The notes below the pieces were generated by a model that had not been told where the DNA came from, made no database searches, and worked only from the letters and a program-made list of their open reading frames with translations. Positions 17,101-26,425 of a stretch of 64,000 nt of DNA are shown here, one piece after another. The position numbers and the translations under genes were made by a program. Within the stretch, counting starts at the first letter, position 1. Each line of letters opens with the position of its first letter. The stretch lies in the NCBI GenBank assembly GCA_046483315.1, contig JAWODJ010000021.1, positions 21,485 through 85,484 on the forward strand, read 5' to 3'. This DNA comes from PXAP01 sp046483315. Its GTDB lineage: Bacteria; Bacteroidota; Bacteroidia; Bacteroidales; PUMT01.

Positions 17101-17998
17101 TAATCTTCATTGAAAGTTCCGCTATTCTGAATATTTCAAACAGATCTTTGTTTGATGTGCTTTTGCTCATTATGGAGTTATAGAGAGTCTCAAGCTCATT
17201 ATTAAATAACTGACCGTTTCCTTTTTTAGGGTTTACTGCCCTGGAATTGACAGTAACACTTTTTTCCTGCTTTTCCAGGCTTAACAGTTTCTGATCCAGC
17301 ATGTCAATTCTGAACAGGTTCCTTTTCTGATAAATATCTATAATAAAGGATTCTTTTTCAGTGATATTGGCAGCAAGTAAATTTGCAGCGGAACCATTAT
17401 CAAAGTCGATTCTTGCGTTTATAAAGCATGTGTTCGATGCGTTTCGGGGCTGGCGGAAAGCCTGAATTTTTTTTATATTCAGGGGAATAAGGAAAAGAAG
17501 GGCATCAATCATTCTTAAGAGAGTTCTGTTAACGGATTCGGTGTTGCCATGAACTTGCTGATCAGGAATCATCAACTTTATTTCCAGAAATGAGGGATGA
17601 ATTATTAACGGAAGGCAGGCCTGCAATGCCGGATTTGATCTCTCTATATTTTTCGTGTAAACCACAGTCTGGACCTCATCCCGCAACTTGATCAGGTAGG
17701 CTATTGCCTTTGCAGAGAGCCCGCATACATCCATCAGTAAAATATGTCTGGATTTTTTTAAGGCCATGGCAAGCAGATTCATTACACCCGGATAGGTTTT
17801 CCGGAAAATCAGAACATCATTTTTATCAATAAGTTCTTCCTTAGATAATAAAGGTATTTTTTTCCCTGAGGTACTTTTATGTTGTGGTTTTTCATTATTA
17901 TCCGGATAAAAGCATCCGGTCACCTTGAATCCGGGGTGCATTAGGAGCACTTCAAGCAGAGGGTTGGACAGGTTACCAACAAGACCGGTATAAAGCAT
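17072..17998 (-). CDS. Degenerate Gfo/Idh/MocA-like protein
   Basis: The 308-residue protein looks like a Gfo/Idh/MocA oxidoreductase that has lost its catalytic signatures. The N-terminus MLYTGLVGNLSNPLLEVL corresponds to the Rossmann strand but lacks a proper GxGxxG, and the usual EKP after the A-x-x-x-x-KH helix is replaced in KKSRHILLMDVCGLSAKAIA. The rest keeps the overall helix/strand pattern and the C-terminal NELETLYNSI segment. It overlaps the sugar-phosphate transferase downstream, so the two are translated together and probably act on the same polysaccharide. It may be a pseudo-enzyme with a regulatory or structural role; this is inference. Confidence 0.55.
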   Translation of the reverse strand: MLYTGLVGNLSNPLLEVLLMHPGFKVTGCFYPDNNEKPQHKSTSGKKIPLLSKEELIDKNDVLIFRKTYPGVMNLLAMALKKSRHILLMDVCGLSAKAIAYLIKLRDEVQTVVYTKNIERSNPALQACLPLIIHPSFLEIKLMIPDQQVHGNTESVNRTLLRMIDALLFLIPLNIKKIQAFRQPRNASNTCFINARIDFDNGSAANLLAANITEKESFIIDIYQKRNLFRIDMLDQKLLSLEKQEKSVTVNSRAVNPKKGNGQLFNNELETLYNSIMSKSTSNKDLFEIFRIAELSMKINEKAGFNNG

Positions 17999-18180
17999 AT
18001 AAACAAGTTTAATACAAAACTAAGGTATTTTGATCTTCTATCTCTCCGCAATTCATCATACTTATCAACTATCAGTTGTTAATTGCATTTGATTTTTAAG
18101 TGGGATTGAAGTTAAAATTAATGTAATTTAGCAGTTCGGGCAAAAAACCATTTGTTTGAACCGTTAAATTACTTTTTGTA

Positions 18181-18825
18181 ATGAAGGATACATACCGCCA
18201 TAAAGGGTTAAGAAGGAATCTTATCGAAGGTATCCGTTCCAAAGGGATTGATGATGAGAGGGTTTTACAGGCAATGATGAAAGTACCCCGGCACTACTTT
18301 ATGGACACAGGTTTTGTTCAGTATGCCTATAAAGATCAGGCTTTTCCCATAGGTTGCGGACAGACTATATCACAGCCATATACTGTTGCCTTTCAGACCC
18401 GGCTGCTCGAGGTAAACAGGCATGACAAGGTTCTTGAGGTGGGTACAGGCTCGGGATATCAGACCGCCATTCTGGTTGAAATGGGAGCAAAAGTTTATAC
18501 TATAGAACGCCAGCGTGACTTATTTATTAAGGCACAATCTTTTTTACCTTCCATAGGTTACAAGGCAAATTTTTTTTATGGAGATGGTTATGAGGGACAG
18601 CTATCCTACGGGCCATTTGACAGGATACTGATCACTGCAGGTGCCCGGGATATTCCTGATAAGTTGAAAGGGCAGCTAAAAATTGGCGGTATTATGGTTA
18701 TACCTCTGGGTGACAGCAAATCACAGGTCATGACAAGAGTAATAAGAAAGAGTGAAGATGAGTTTGAAAAAACGGAACATGGTAGCTTTGTTTTTGTTCC
18801 TTTGTTAAAAGGCAAATCAATGTAG
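18181..18825 (+). CDS. pcm: Protein-L-isoaspartate O-methyltransferase
   Basis: The enzyme uses SAM to methylate isoaspartyl residues, starting repair of damaged proteins. The 214-residue protein has the family N-terminus (RRNLIEGIRSKGIDDERVLQ), the FPIGCGQTISQPYTVAF segment near residue 57 that binds substrate, the SAM motif KVLEVGTGSGYQTA near residue 83, and DRILITAGARDIPD near residue 147. TAATTTAG around 18126 is a near-match to the -7 element. The next gene starts 13 bases later, so the two probably form an operon. Confidence 0.93.
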   Translation: MKDTYRHKGLRRNLIEGIRSKGIDDERVLQAMMKVPRHYFMDTGFVQYAYKDQAFPIGCGQTISQPYTVAFQTRLLEVNRHDKVLEVGTGSGYQTAILVEMGAKVYTIERQRDLFIKAQSFLPSIGYKANFFYGDGYEGQLSYGPFDRILITAGARDIPDKLKGQLKIGGIMVIPLGDSKSQVMTRVIRKSEDEFEKTEHGSFVFVPLLKGKSM

Positions 18826-18838
18826 ATATTTTTAAGTT

Positions 18839-19480
18839 ATGATAAAAGTCCAGAAATTTGTTTTTAACCCGTTACAGGAGAACTCATTCCTCCTTTATGA
18901 TGAATCCGGAGATTGTATCCTCACAGATATGGGCAGCTACACAGTAGAGGAAAAAAAGGAGGTTATGTATTATATTGAAAACAATAAGCTTAACCCTGTT
19001 AAGATAGTTAATACACATTGTCATGTAGATCATCTTCTTGGTAATTCTTTTTTTAAGAACAAATTTAAGATACCGGTTGCAGCCCATGCAGACGATGAAT
19101 TTATGATTTCCAGCGCTGTTGAACATGGAAGCATTTTCGGATTCGAAGTTGAAGCCCCGCCCGGAATAGATGAATACCTTGAGGAAGGGAAACCGCTGAT
19201 TTTTGGTAATTCTTCTCTTGAAGTATTGCATGTGCCCGGACACTCTCCGGGAAGTGTTGCTTTGTTCAGCGATGAGGATTTATTTGTCATTGCCGGAGAT
19301 GCATTGTTCAGTGGAAGCATAGGCCGTACCGACTTACCCGGGGGGGACTATGATACATTGATACAATCGATCTCTGAAAAACTCCTGACTCTCCCTCCCG
19401 AGGTAGTCGTTTATTGTGGGCATGGTCCGGAAACGACAATAGGAGAAGAGAGCAGGACAAACCCCTTTCTTAATTCCTGA
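18839..19480 (+). CDS. MBL-fold metallo-hydrolase (glyoxalase II-like)
   Basis: The protein carries the zinc-binding HxHxDH motif at residues 60-65 (HCHVDH), a later His in HVPGHSPGS near residue 140, Asp in AGDALFSGSIGRTDLPGG near residue 155 and a final His in YCGHGPETTIG near residue 200. At 213 residues it lacks the C-terminal helical domain of true GloB, so it is better called a GloB-like MBL hydrolase; the substrate could be a thioester such as a glutathione or bacillithiol analogue. It follows pcm by 13 bases. Confidence 0.87.
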   Translation: MIKVQKFVFNPLQENSFLLYDESGDCILTDMGSYTVEEKKEVMYYIENNKLNPVKIVNTHCHVDHLLGNSFFKNKFKIPVAAHADDEFMISSAVEHGSIFGFEVEAPPGIDEYLEEGKPLIFGNSSLEVLHVPGHSPGSVALFSDEDLFVIAGDALFSGSIGRTDLPGGDYDTLIQSISEKLLTLPPEVVVYCGHGPETTIGEESRTNPFLNS

Positions 19481-19494
19481 GATTTTTGTCAGTT

Positions 19495-19515
19495 CCCGTC
19501 ACTTCCGGGTTTTTT
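19495..19515 (+). terminator. Weak rho-independent terminator after the MBL hydrolase
   Basis: CCCG (19495-19498) can pair with CGGG (19506-19509), followed by six T. The stem is short, but its place 14 bases after the stop codon and the T run make a terminator plausible. Confidence 0.45.
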
Positions 19516-19665
19516 ACAACGCAGCAATTGTTTATAATACTATTGCAGTTATTGATATTGCGGAACATATTATGATTTTTGTCTTGTTTATCACCACGGC
19601 TAATTTTTATTTTTACAATAAAATAGAAAATATATTGCACGTTAATATAATAAATAGTTTAAGGT

Positions 19666-22572
19666 ATGGCACTTGATAGTTTTGTATTACGTCATAACGG
19701 GCCCCGTCGTGAAGATATTGATACCATGCTTCAAAAGATTGGGGTTGATTCCATGGAAGAACTGATTGACAAAACCGTTCCGGAGTCCATAAGACTGGAG
19801 AACCCTATGAACCTTCCCGGGGAAGGTGTGAGTGAACATGAATACCTTCAACGTATCTGGGAGATTGTATCAAAAAATAAGGTTTACAGGTCATTTATCG
19901 GTCTCGGTTATTATAATACCATTTTTCCCCCTGTAATACAGCGTAATATTCTGGAGAATCCCAGCTGGTATACTTCATATACACCCTATCAGGCAGAAAT
20001 ATCCCAGGGAAGGCTCGAAGCACTCCTTAATTTCCAGACCGTTATTACGGATCTGACCGGGATGGAGATTGCAAATGCCTCTTTACTTGATGAAGCTACT
20101 GCAGCCGCTGAGGCGATGATAATGATGTTTAATTCCCGTTCCCGTGAAAAGGTTAAGTCGGGTGCTGTTAAGTTCTTTGTTGATGAGAATATCTTTCCTC
20201 AAAACCTTGCAGTAGTTAAGACCCGGGCCGTTCCCATGGGTATTGAACTTGTCACAGGAAGTTATTCGGAAACTGAACTTGATGAAGAATATTTCGGATT
20301 GATGGTTCAGTACCCTGCTGGAGACGGCAAAGTATGTGATTACCGTGATTTTGCCTCAAAAGCTTCCGGCAAGGATATATTTATAGGTGTTATAGCTGAT
20401 ATTCTTGGCCTTTCATTGCTTATTCCTCCAGGTGAATGGGGTGCCGATGTTGTTGTGGGCTCAACGCAGCGTTTTGGTATCCCGCTGGGATACGGTGGCC
20501 CGCATGCCGGATACTTTGCAACACTTGAAAAGTTCAAGCGGCATATTCCAGGCAGGATAATAGGTGTTACTGTTGATGCACAAGGCAGACATGCCCTTAG
20601 AATGGCGCTCCAGACCAGGGAGCAGCATATCAAACGTGAGAGGGCAACCTCCAATATATGTACGGCACAGGCCTTGCTGGCCACCATGGCCGGGATGTAT
20701 GCCGTATATCATGGAGCTGAAGGTTTGATCAGGATAGCCAGGCATGCGCATCAATGTGCAGGCACTCTGTCGACTCACCTGGAGAAACTGGGATATAACC
20801 AGCAAAATAGAGACTATTTCGATACGCTTAAAGTTATTCTTCCTGAAGGTATAAATTCCGGGGATATTGAAAAAATTGCTCTTGAGAATCAGATTAATTT
20901 CTTTTATGCTGGTGACGGTACAATTGGTATAAGTCTGGATGAGGCGACGCTTATTAAAGATATAAATCTAATCCTCGCTGTTTTTGCACAAGCAGCCGGA
21001 AAGGAGCCTCCGGTGGTTCGCGGTTTGGAAAATAAAATATTTTTTGACAGGAAATACTTTCGCAAAAGCTCTTTTTTGGCACTGGATGTTTTTAAAGCCT
21101 ATCGTTCAGAAACAGAGATGATGAGGTATATCAAGAAGCTTGAGAGGAAGGATTTCAGTCTCACGCATTCAATGATATCACTTGGTTCGTGTACCATGAA
21201 GCTGAATGCTGCATCCCAGATGCTGTCATTGAGCTGGCCTGAGGTAGGAGGGATCCATCCCTTTGTGCCGGTTGGTCAGGCAGCCGGTTATCATGAACTT
21301 ATGGAAGAACTTGCTGCCGATCTGTGTGAAATAACCGGTTTTGATGCGATATCATTCCAGCCCAATTCCGGAGCTGCAGGAGAGTATACCGGTCTGATGA
21401 TAATCAGGGGATATCACAATAACAGAAATGAAGGACACCGGAACATCTGCCTCATTCCTTCTTCAGCACATGGAACCAACCCGGCAAGTGCAGTGATGGC
21501 CGGTATGAATGTTGTCATAGTTGAGTGTGATAAACATGGTAATGTTGACCTGGACGATCTTTGCTTAAAAGCTGAAAAGCACAGGGATAATCTTGCGGCT
21601 TTTATGGTTACATATCCTTCTACTCATGGGGTTTATGAGCCGGGGATCAAGGAAATGATCTCCATTATCCACGAAAACGGGGGTCAGGTATACATGGATG
21701 GTGCAAACATGAATGCACAGGTGGGATTAACAAATCCTGCTATTGTGGGAGCGGACGTTTGTCATCTCAACCTTCACAAAACATTTGCAATACCTCATGG
21801 CGGCGGAGGACCGGGAATGGGACCAATTGGTGTTGCCGCTCACCTGGTTGAGTTTTTACCCGGGCATCCGGTAATCACAACTGGTGGAGAGAAGGGAGCC
21901 GAGGCTATTGCTGCAGCCCCCTGGGGGAGTGCAAGTATCCTGACAATATCTCATGCCTATATTAAAATGCTTGGTGGACGGGGACTGACTGAGGCAACCA
22001 GGATTGCCATTCTGAACGCCAACTATCTGGCAGCATCACTGAAAGATTACTATGATATTCTCTATAAAGGGATAAACGGTTTTGTGGCGCATGAAATGAT
22101 ACTTGACTGCAGGAAATTCAGAAATGATAAGGATATTGAAATTACAGAGGCTGACATTGCCAAACGTCTTATGGATTATGGTTTTCATGCACCGACACTC
22201 TCATTCCCGGTTGCAGGGACTCTTATGGTGGAGCCCACGGAGAGCGAGTCACTTCATGAACTGAACAGATTTGTTGAGGCTATGATCAGTATACATAAGG
22301 AGATGATGGAGATACGTGACGGCAGGGCAGATAAAAAGAATAACGTACTTAAAAATGCTCCCCATACTTCCGAAGTTACTGTTTCGGATAACTGGGACCG
22401 GCCATATGGCAGGGAAAAAGCAGCCTACCCCCTTAAATGGATAACCGATAATAAATTCTGGCCAGCCGCAAGCCGGGTGGATGATGCTCATGGTGACCGT
22501 AATTTAATGTGCTCCTGTGCACCTCTGGATTCCTACCGGAGTAGTTTATTTGATTTCAAAAGTCTGGATTGA
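19666..22572 (+). CDS. gcvP: Glycine dehydrogenase (decarboxylating), P-protein, single-chain form
   Basis: The P-protein decarboxylates glycine with PLP and passes the aminomethyl group to lipoyl-GcvH in the glycine cleavage system. At 968 residues it is the fused form (N-terminal half similar to GcvPA, C-terminal half to GcvPB). The family start FVLRHNGPRREDIDTML is present and the PLP-binding Lys is K705 in NLHKTFAIPHGGGGPGMGP. SLGSCTMKLNAA near residue 505 is also diagnostic. gcvT and gcvH are not in the window. The 185-base upstream gap holds no obvious riboswitch-like structure beyond the terminator of the previous gene. Confidence 0.97.
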   Translation: MALDSFVLRHNGPRREDIDTMLQKIGVDSMEELIDKTVPESIRLENPMNLPGEGVSEHEYLQRIWEIVSKNKVYRSFIGLGYYNTIFPPVIQRNILENPSWYTSYTPYQAEISQGRLEALLNFQTVITDLTGMEIANASLLDEATAAAEAMIMMFNSRSREKVKSGAVKFFVDENIFPQNLAVVKTRAVPMGIELVTGSYSETELDEEYFGLMVQYPAGDGKVCDYRDFASKASGKDIFIGVIADILGLSLLIPPGEWGADVVVGSTQRFGIPLGYGGPHAGYFATLEKFKRHIPGRIIGVTVDAQGRHALRMALQTREQHIKRERATSNICTAQALLATMAGMYAVYHGAEGLIRIARHAHQCAGTLSTHLEKLGYNQQNRDYFDTLKVILPEGINSGDIEKIALENQINFFYAGDGTIGISLDEATLIKDINLILAVFAQAAGKEPPVVRGLENKIFFDRKYFRKSSFLALDVFKAYRSETEMMRYIKKLERKDFSLTHSMISLGSCTMKLNAASQMLSLSWPEVGGIHPFVPVGQAAGYHELMEELAADLCEITGFDAISFQPNSGAAGEYTGLMIIRGYHNNRNEGHRNICLIPSSAHGTNPASAVMAGMNVVIVECDKHGNVDLDDLCLKAEKHRDNLAAFMVTYPSTHGVYEPGIKEMISIIHENGGQVYMDGANMNAQVGLTNPAIVGADVCHLNLHKTFAIPHGGGGPGMGPIGVAAHLVEFLPGHPVITTGGEKGAEAIAAAPWGSASILTISHAYIKMLGGRGLTEATRIAILNANYLAASLKDYYDILYKGINGFVAHEMILDCRKFRNDKDIEITEADIAKRLMDYGFHAPTLSFPVAGTLMVEPTESESLHELNRFVEAMISIHKEMMEIRDGRADKKNNVLKNAPHTSEVTVSDNWDRPYGREKAAYPLKWITDNKFWPAASRVDDAHGDRNLMCSCAPLDSYRSSLFDFKSLD

Positions 22573-22692
22573 TAATCACAGAACAACAAATTGGCACAAC
22601 TGTTGTTATAATAAATATAGGCAATTACAATATTACCGTTCAGGATAAGATGTATTGTTTTATATTGGATAACATTGAAAATAATCGGTTTT

Positions 22693-23094
22693 ATGAATTC
22701 AAATGATAATTCATTCAGGCATGATTTTGAAACATTGATGGCTCTTTTCAAGAAACTGGCCGACAAAATGTCAGAAGGGGAGATACCTGGAATGAATCCT
22801 CAATTTACAAACCAGTTTAAAATGATGCTGAGCCAGTATGAAATGATGAAGCATATGATGCCGGATGACATACCGGAACAGTTTCGGGAACCTTTCCGGC
22901 AGATGATGGAAAATATGATATATCAGCTAAAAGAGGAGGTTGGAGAAGATATGGTTATTGCTTCTGAGAAACAGGAAGATAAGGACAGGACCATTGAAGA
23001 GATTGAACAGATGCTGAGCCGCCCTGGTCTTGAACCGGGCGAGATGGATAAATTACTGGATAAACTTGCCGATCTTAAATCAAAGAAGGGATGA
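22693..23094 (+). CDS. Small methionine-rich, acidic hypothetical protein
   Basis: I do not recognise this 133-residue protein. It is soluble, strongly charged and helical, with a Met-rich centre (QFKMMLSQYEMMKHMMPDD, then FRQMMENMIYQL) and a C-terminal helix resembling a small dimerisation segment (IEQMLSRPGLEPGEMDKLLD). No cysteines, signal peptide or membrane helices are seen. The frame is open to a TTG at 22675, but the ATG at 22693 is the better start. It lies between gcvP and a convergent small zinc-ribbon gene; a hairpin overlapping the stop codon terminates it. Confidence 0.7.
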   Translation: MNSNDNSFRHDFETLMALFKKLADKMSEGEIPGMNPQFTNQFKMMLSQYEMMKHMMPDDIPEQFREPFRQMMENMIYQLKEEVGEDMVIASEKQEDKDRTIEEIEQMLSRPGLEPGEMDKLLDKLADLKSKKG

Positions 23095-23113
23095 TTTCTT
23101 TCACCCCTTCTTT
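23082..23113. terminator. Hairpin terminator overlapping the end of the hypothetical gene
   Basis: AAAGAAGGG (23082-23090) pairs perfectly with CCCTTCTTT (23105-23113) around a 14-base loop that contains the TGA stop codon. Flanking A/T runs would serve transcripts from either side, and the neighbouring gene is convergent. Confidence 0.6.
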
Positions 23114-23186
23114 AATTGATTTTCTTACTCCGTAAAATGTTAATCCCGTAGCAGCTGATCCGATTTTTATCCGCTTTACAATAAAT

Positions 23187-23426
23187 TTATCCTGAACAGC
23201 AGCAACCACCTGCAGCGCATCCACCCATAGCGGGAATGGCATCACGGTTGTTTGAGGATTTTGATTTTGCCATTTTGGGAGGCCTGTATTCATCACTTTT
23301 ATATCCGCAATCCGGACAGTCCGCTACTTTTTTGCTGCATGGCCCATACACAGGACTGGTATATTCCAGTACCTCACCTTCATTTTCGAAGATATTTCCG
23401 CATTTCTCACATTGAAATTGTTCCAT
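23187..23426 (-). CDS. Small zinc-ribbon protein with Cys-rich tail
   Basis: The 79-residue protein begins MEQFQCEKCGNIFENEG and contains a second CPDCG pair near residue 37, giving a four-cysteine zinc ribbon similar to FmdB-type regulators. A Lys/Ser linker follows and the chain ends in a glycine/cysteine cluster, MGGCAAGGCCCSG, that could hold a further metal. I do not know its function. A perfect Bacteroidota promoter lies 30 bases upstream, inside the end of the next gene, so it is transcribed on its own. Confidence 0.75.
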   Translation of the reverse strand: MEQFQCEKCGNIFENEGEVLEYTSPVYGPCSKKVADCPDCGYKSDEYRPPKMAKSKSSNNRDAIPAMGGCAAGGCCCSG

Positions 23427-23455
23427 TTTCAGGTATGCTTAATTTATTTTACATG

Positions 23456-23486
23456 CAAATATATACATATAAAGCTAAATATTCAA
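23456..23486 (-). promoter_or_regulatory. Promoter of the zinc-ribbon gene (minus strand)
   Basis: On the minus strand TATATTTG (23463-23456) is a perfect -7 element and TTG (23486-23484) sits 20 bases upstream as the -33 element. The promoter partly overlaps the 3' end of the gene at 23475-24356. Confidence 0.6.
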
Positions 23487-24356
23487 CAAATATTTATTTA
23501 ACAACTCCTTACCTTTTTTAATTTCTTCCCGGCCGCTCGATTCTATTCCATACCAACCGCTGTATCCAGAATCCATTGCCAGTTTGATCATCTTTGCCGT
23601 TAATTCTTCGGTTGGCTGATTTCTGTAAGACATCCCACCGGCCCAGGGAAGAGTCTTTTGAAGATATTCATAATTATCATATTCTCCTCCGGGTCCGCGC
23701 CAATCGGGCAGTGTCCCGAAATACAAACTGTTAACCTCTTTCATCAACGCCGCCATCCAGTCCGGGTCATTTGAAACACCCCCATGGTTCTCAATCAGAA
23801 CACTTATATTGGCAGGAACTGCGTATTCAAGCAACATATTGTATGATTCGGCTGCCCATTTTAGTGCCTCCTCCTTGTTTACCTCCCTGTCTCTTGGTCC
23901 AACGCAGTTAGTGCGGATTGCATGGCAACCAAGAAACTGTGCGGCATCTATCCATTTTCTGTGGTTAATCTCAAACTGCCTGCGTTCCTTTCTGGTTGGT
24001 GAACAACCATCCCCTTCGGCGTCACACATAATTAGAACCATTGTTACACCATAATTATCAGCATTTCGTTTTAGCTGGTTGAGATAATTCATAGTTGGTA
24101 CTCCCCACAGGGTGTTGACAAATTCTATACCGTCAATATCGAACACTTCACGGGCAATACGTGGAAAGTCCAGGTTGGTCCACTCACCTGCCCTGATTTC
24201 TCCAACAAGGGCCCACTGGGCAAGTGAGATGTTGTTTTTGAGAACACGTGGCCGGGCTTCTGCTGATGATAAATTAAGAGCAGAAGGAGCGATCAACCCT
24301 GCAGCTCCAAGTGCAACAGATTTTTCAATAAAACTGCGACGTGAAATAATATTCAT
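23475..24356 (-). CDS. Tat-exported sugar phosphate isomerase/epimerase-like TIM-barrel protein
   Basis: The 293-residue protein starts with a twin-arginine signal (ISRRSFIEKSVALGAAGLIAP), so it should be exported folded to the periplasm. The body is an AP-endonuclease-2-type TIM barrel, with ISVLIENHGGVSNDPDWMAA near residue 185 providing metal-binding Glu and His, and a terminal YGIESSGREEIKKGKELLNK. Members act as hydroxypyruvate or keto-sugar isomerases/epimerases, but the substrate is unknown. It lies downstream of an exported Gfo/Idh/MocA gene on the same strand; the pair is a common Bacteroidota arrangement for processing oxidised or glycosidic sugars in the periplasm. Confidence 0.82.
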   Translation of the reverse strand: MNIISRRSFIEKSVALGAAGLIAPSALNLSSAEARPRVLKNNISLAQWALVGEIRAGEWTNLDFPRIAREVFDIDGIEFVNTLWGVPTMNYLNQLKRNADNYGVTMVLIMCDAEGDGCSPTRKERRQFEINHRKWIDAAQFLGCHAIRTNCVGPRDREVNKEEALKWAAESYNMLLEYAVPANISVLIENHGGVSNDPDWMAALMKEVNSLYFGTLPDWRGPGGEYDNYEYLQKTLPWAGGMSYRNQPTEELTAKMIKLAMDSGYSGWYGIESSGREEIKKGKELLNKYLLNI

Positions 24357-24437
24357 GATAAGTCCTCCGTATATTTATGTTAATAGTTATATTCAGTTTA
24401 TGATAATTATTTTTCACCAAAATCTTCAGCTATCTGT

Positions 24438-25949
24438 TCAAAGCTCCCATCCTGCACGGTACTCTTCACGGCGCAGGTACCTGTCGGCTTCAGGTATATT
24501 TGTGATTTTCATGTTTGCCGGGTCATAGATCAGTTTCCTCCCGGCCTTTAGAGCGGGAGCGGCCAGCAAGGTTGTTTCATTACACAGGGCAGCATTCTGG
24601 AAACTGCCGGGTGATTGTTCATTATTCAGAATTGCATCTATCCAGATATTGGTTGAAATTGTTTCATCCGGGGGAGGATCAGCAGAACCTGTATGTTCTT
24701 TCATTCTGGATTCGGGGATTAATCGGGGACTGTTACATCTGAAACCTGCCACTATTTTGCCCTTGTCTCCCACGAACATCATTCCTTCGCTGTCAAGTTC
24801 CTTATTGTCAGCTTCCATCTCGGGAGGATTATGTGGTTTCATGCCTCCGTCATACCAGAAAAGGTCTAATTCAGGGGATGATCCTGAAGCAGGGAATTTC
24901 CAGCGGAATATGTTAGTGTATGGAAAAGCTTCCGCAATCGGAACCGGGGCAAATACACCGTTTTCATTTGTTCTGCGGGTTGTGCCTCCCAGGGCTTCGA
25001 CAGATGTTGGAAGAGCTGTGATACCGAAGGTTGGAAAAAGTTGCCAGAGGCTGTAAATTCCCATATCGGCTATCGATCCGGCACCAAAATCAAACCATCC
25101 CCGGAAAGTTGCGTGGGTGTAGGCCGGATGGTAGGGGCGGTCAGGCACGGGTCCGAGCCAGAGTGGCCAGTTGAAACCTGCGGGAACAGGGGGGGTCTCA
25201 GAAGGCCTTGTTGTCCATTGCTCCCATACAGGTCTGTATGACCAGTTATGTATCTCTTTCAGGGTTCCTATGGCTCCTTCATCAATCCATTTTTTCACCA
25301 GGCGGTAGGAGCTTCTGTCGGACCATGCCAGAAGGTGGGTTATAACACCCGTTTGTTCAGCTGTCTCGACCACTTTTCTCCCCTCATAAACGATATTGGC
25401 AAGAGGCTTGTGCATAACAACATGCTTACCATTTTTCATTGCAGTGATCGACTGGTTTGCATGCTGGTGATCGGGGGTAATAATTTTTACGGCTACCATA
25501 TCCTTCTCTTTGTCAAGCATATCACGAAAATCTTCATAGCTGGAACATGCTTTATATTCTCCCGAAGATCTGTTTTTGGAATAGTACTTGTTTACCAGTT
25601 CCTGTCCCACATCCCGGCCTCCCGGAATTGTAATATTGCTTCCCCAGGCAGGTTCATCCAGGACCTGCCGGATAGAGTTTTTCAATCCATTCAGTGACCA
25701 GTCCCTGTATCCGGTGGGATATTTAACCGGATCGCATAATGCAACTACCTGGATCCTGGGATCTGTGATAAGTGAGGTAAGTTCTCTCAATTGCTGGGTT
25801 CCGCATCCAATCAGTCCGATACTTATCCTGTCGCTTGGTGCTACATAATTTATGCCGCCAAGAACGTGGCGAGGAACCACTGTGAAGGCAACCGCCGAGC
25901 CTGTCAGGCCGAGGAATTGCCTGCGGTTGATTCTTTTAGAGTCAGTCAT
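24438..25949 (-). CDS. Tat-exported Gfo/Idh/MocA family oxidoreductase
   Basis: The 503-residue protein has a twin-arginine signal, RINRRQFLGLTGSAVAFTVV, then a Rossmann segment ISIGLIGCGTQQLREL near residue 42 and the family motif region KNGKHVVMHKPLANIVYEG near residue 148, where HKP stands for the usual EKP. The C-terminal half includes the FNWPLWLGPVP segment common in the exported Bacteroidota subfamily. Some members of this subfamily are glycosidases or sugar 3-dehydrogenases with tightly bound NAD. The frame is open to 26030, but the ATG at 25949 gives the Tat signal a natural start. The next gene downstream begins 81 bases later. Confidence 0.87.
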   Translation of the reverse strand: MTDSKRINRRQFLGLTGSAVAFTVVPRHVLGGINYVAPSDRISIGLIGCGTQQLRELTSLITDPRIQVVALCDPVKYPTGYRDWSLNGLKNSIRQVLDEPAWGSNITIPGGRDVGQELVNKYYSKNRSSGEYKACSSYEDFRDMLDKEKDMVAVKIITPDHQHANQSITAMKNGKHVVMHKPLANIVYEGRKVVETAEQTGVITHLLAWSDRSSYRLVKKWIDEGAIGTLKEIHNWSYRPVWEQWTTRPSETPPVPAGFNWPLWLGPVPDRPYHPAYTHATFRGWFDFGAGSIADMGIYSLWQLFPTFGITALPTSVEALGGTTRRTNENGVFAPVPIAEAFPYTNIFRWKFPASGSSPELDLFWYDGGMKPHNPPEMEADNKELDSEGMMFVGDKGKIVAGFRCNSPRLIPESRMKEHTGSADPPPDETISTNIWIDAILNNEQSPGSFQNAALCNETTLLAAPALKAGRKLIYDPANMKITNIPEADRYLRREEYRAGWEL

Positions 25950-26425
25950 TTTCAAATTGGTTTTTTGTTGGAAGAGTGGTAACTGATCGTTATTTGTGAT
26001 AAATGTAAAAAAGATAATGGCTAAAATCAAGTTCTTTTAAATTTTAAATATGCTTGATCTGATGAGAGGAAGCCATTCTTCTCAACGTGCCTTAGAAATA
26101 CAGGGAAGGCCCCACGGGAAGAAATTTTGTCGTTTGTTATGCAAATTTTTGTTATTTTAGTACTCATATAAGATAGTATTGTGCACCTAACCGGTGATGT
26201 GTTAATAAATGGATTAATCATCTTTAATATACACATTTTCAGGTTAATGCACAAGCTATCTTTTGTTTTTTTCGCAAAATCACTCAATTTAGGTATTACT
26301 AATTTTGTAATTGTCTTTTCAGGCTCAGGGATCAATGAAATGTTTACTATATTAAGTATTGATATTTTTTCATTTTCATCAGAATTCAGAATTGCCGTTC
26401 CCGTAAACATCCAAAACATTGATAG
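25950..26425. other. Divergent intergenic region with no convincing gene
   Basis: This 476-base AT-rich stretch separates the exported oxidoreductase (-) from the permease-kinase fusion (+). Two overlapping open frames are present (26027-26419 on the minus strand, 26181-26435 on the plus strand), but their composition is low-complexity and neither resembles a protein family. A possible -7 element TAATTTTG sits at 26300-26307, about 120 bases before the fusion gene. Confidence 0.5.
26300..26307 (+). promoter_or_regulatory. Possible -7 element for the permease-kinase fusion gene
   Basis: TAATTTTG matches TAnnTTTG exactly. No good -33 TTTG is visible upstream, and the leader would be about 110 bases, so the assignment is tentative. 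Confidence 0.35.

Noticed and set aside
23475..24356. The TIM-barrel protein as a mannonate dehydratase (UxuA)
   Set aside because: It is Tat-exported, about 100 residues shorter than UxuA and lacks its segments; it matches the exported isomerase/epimerase group.
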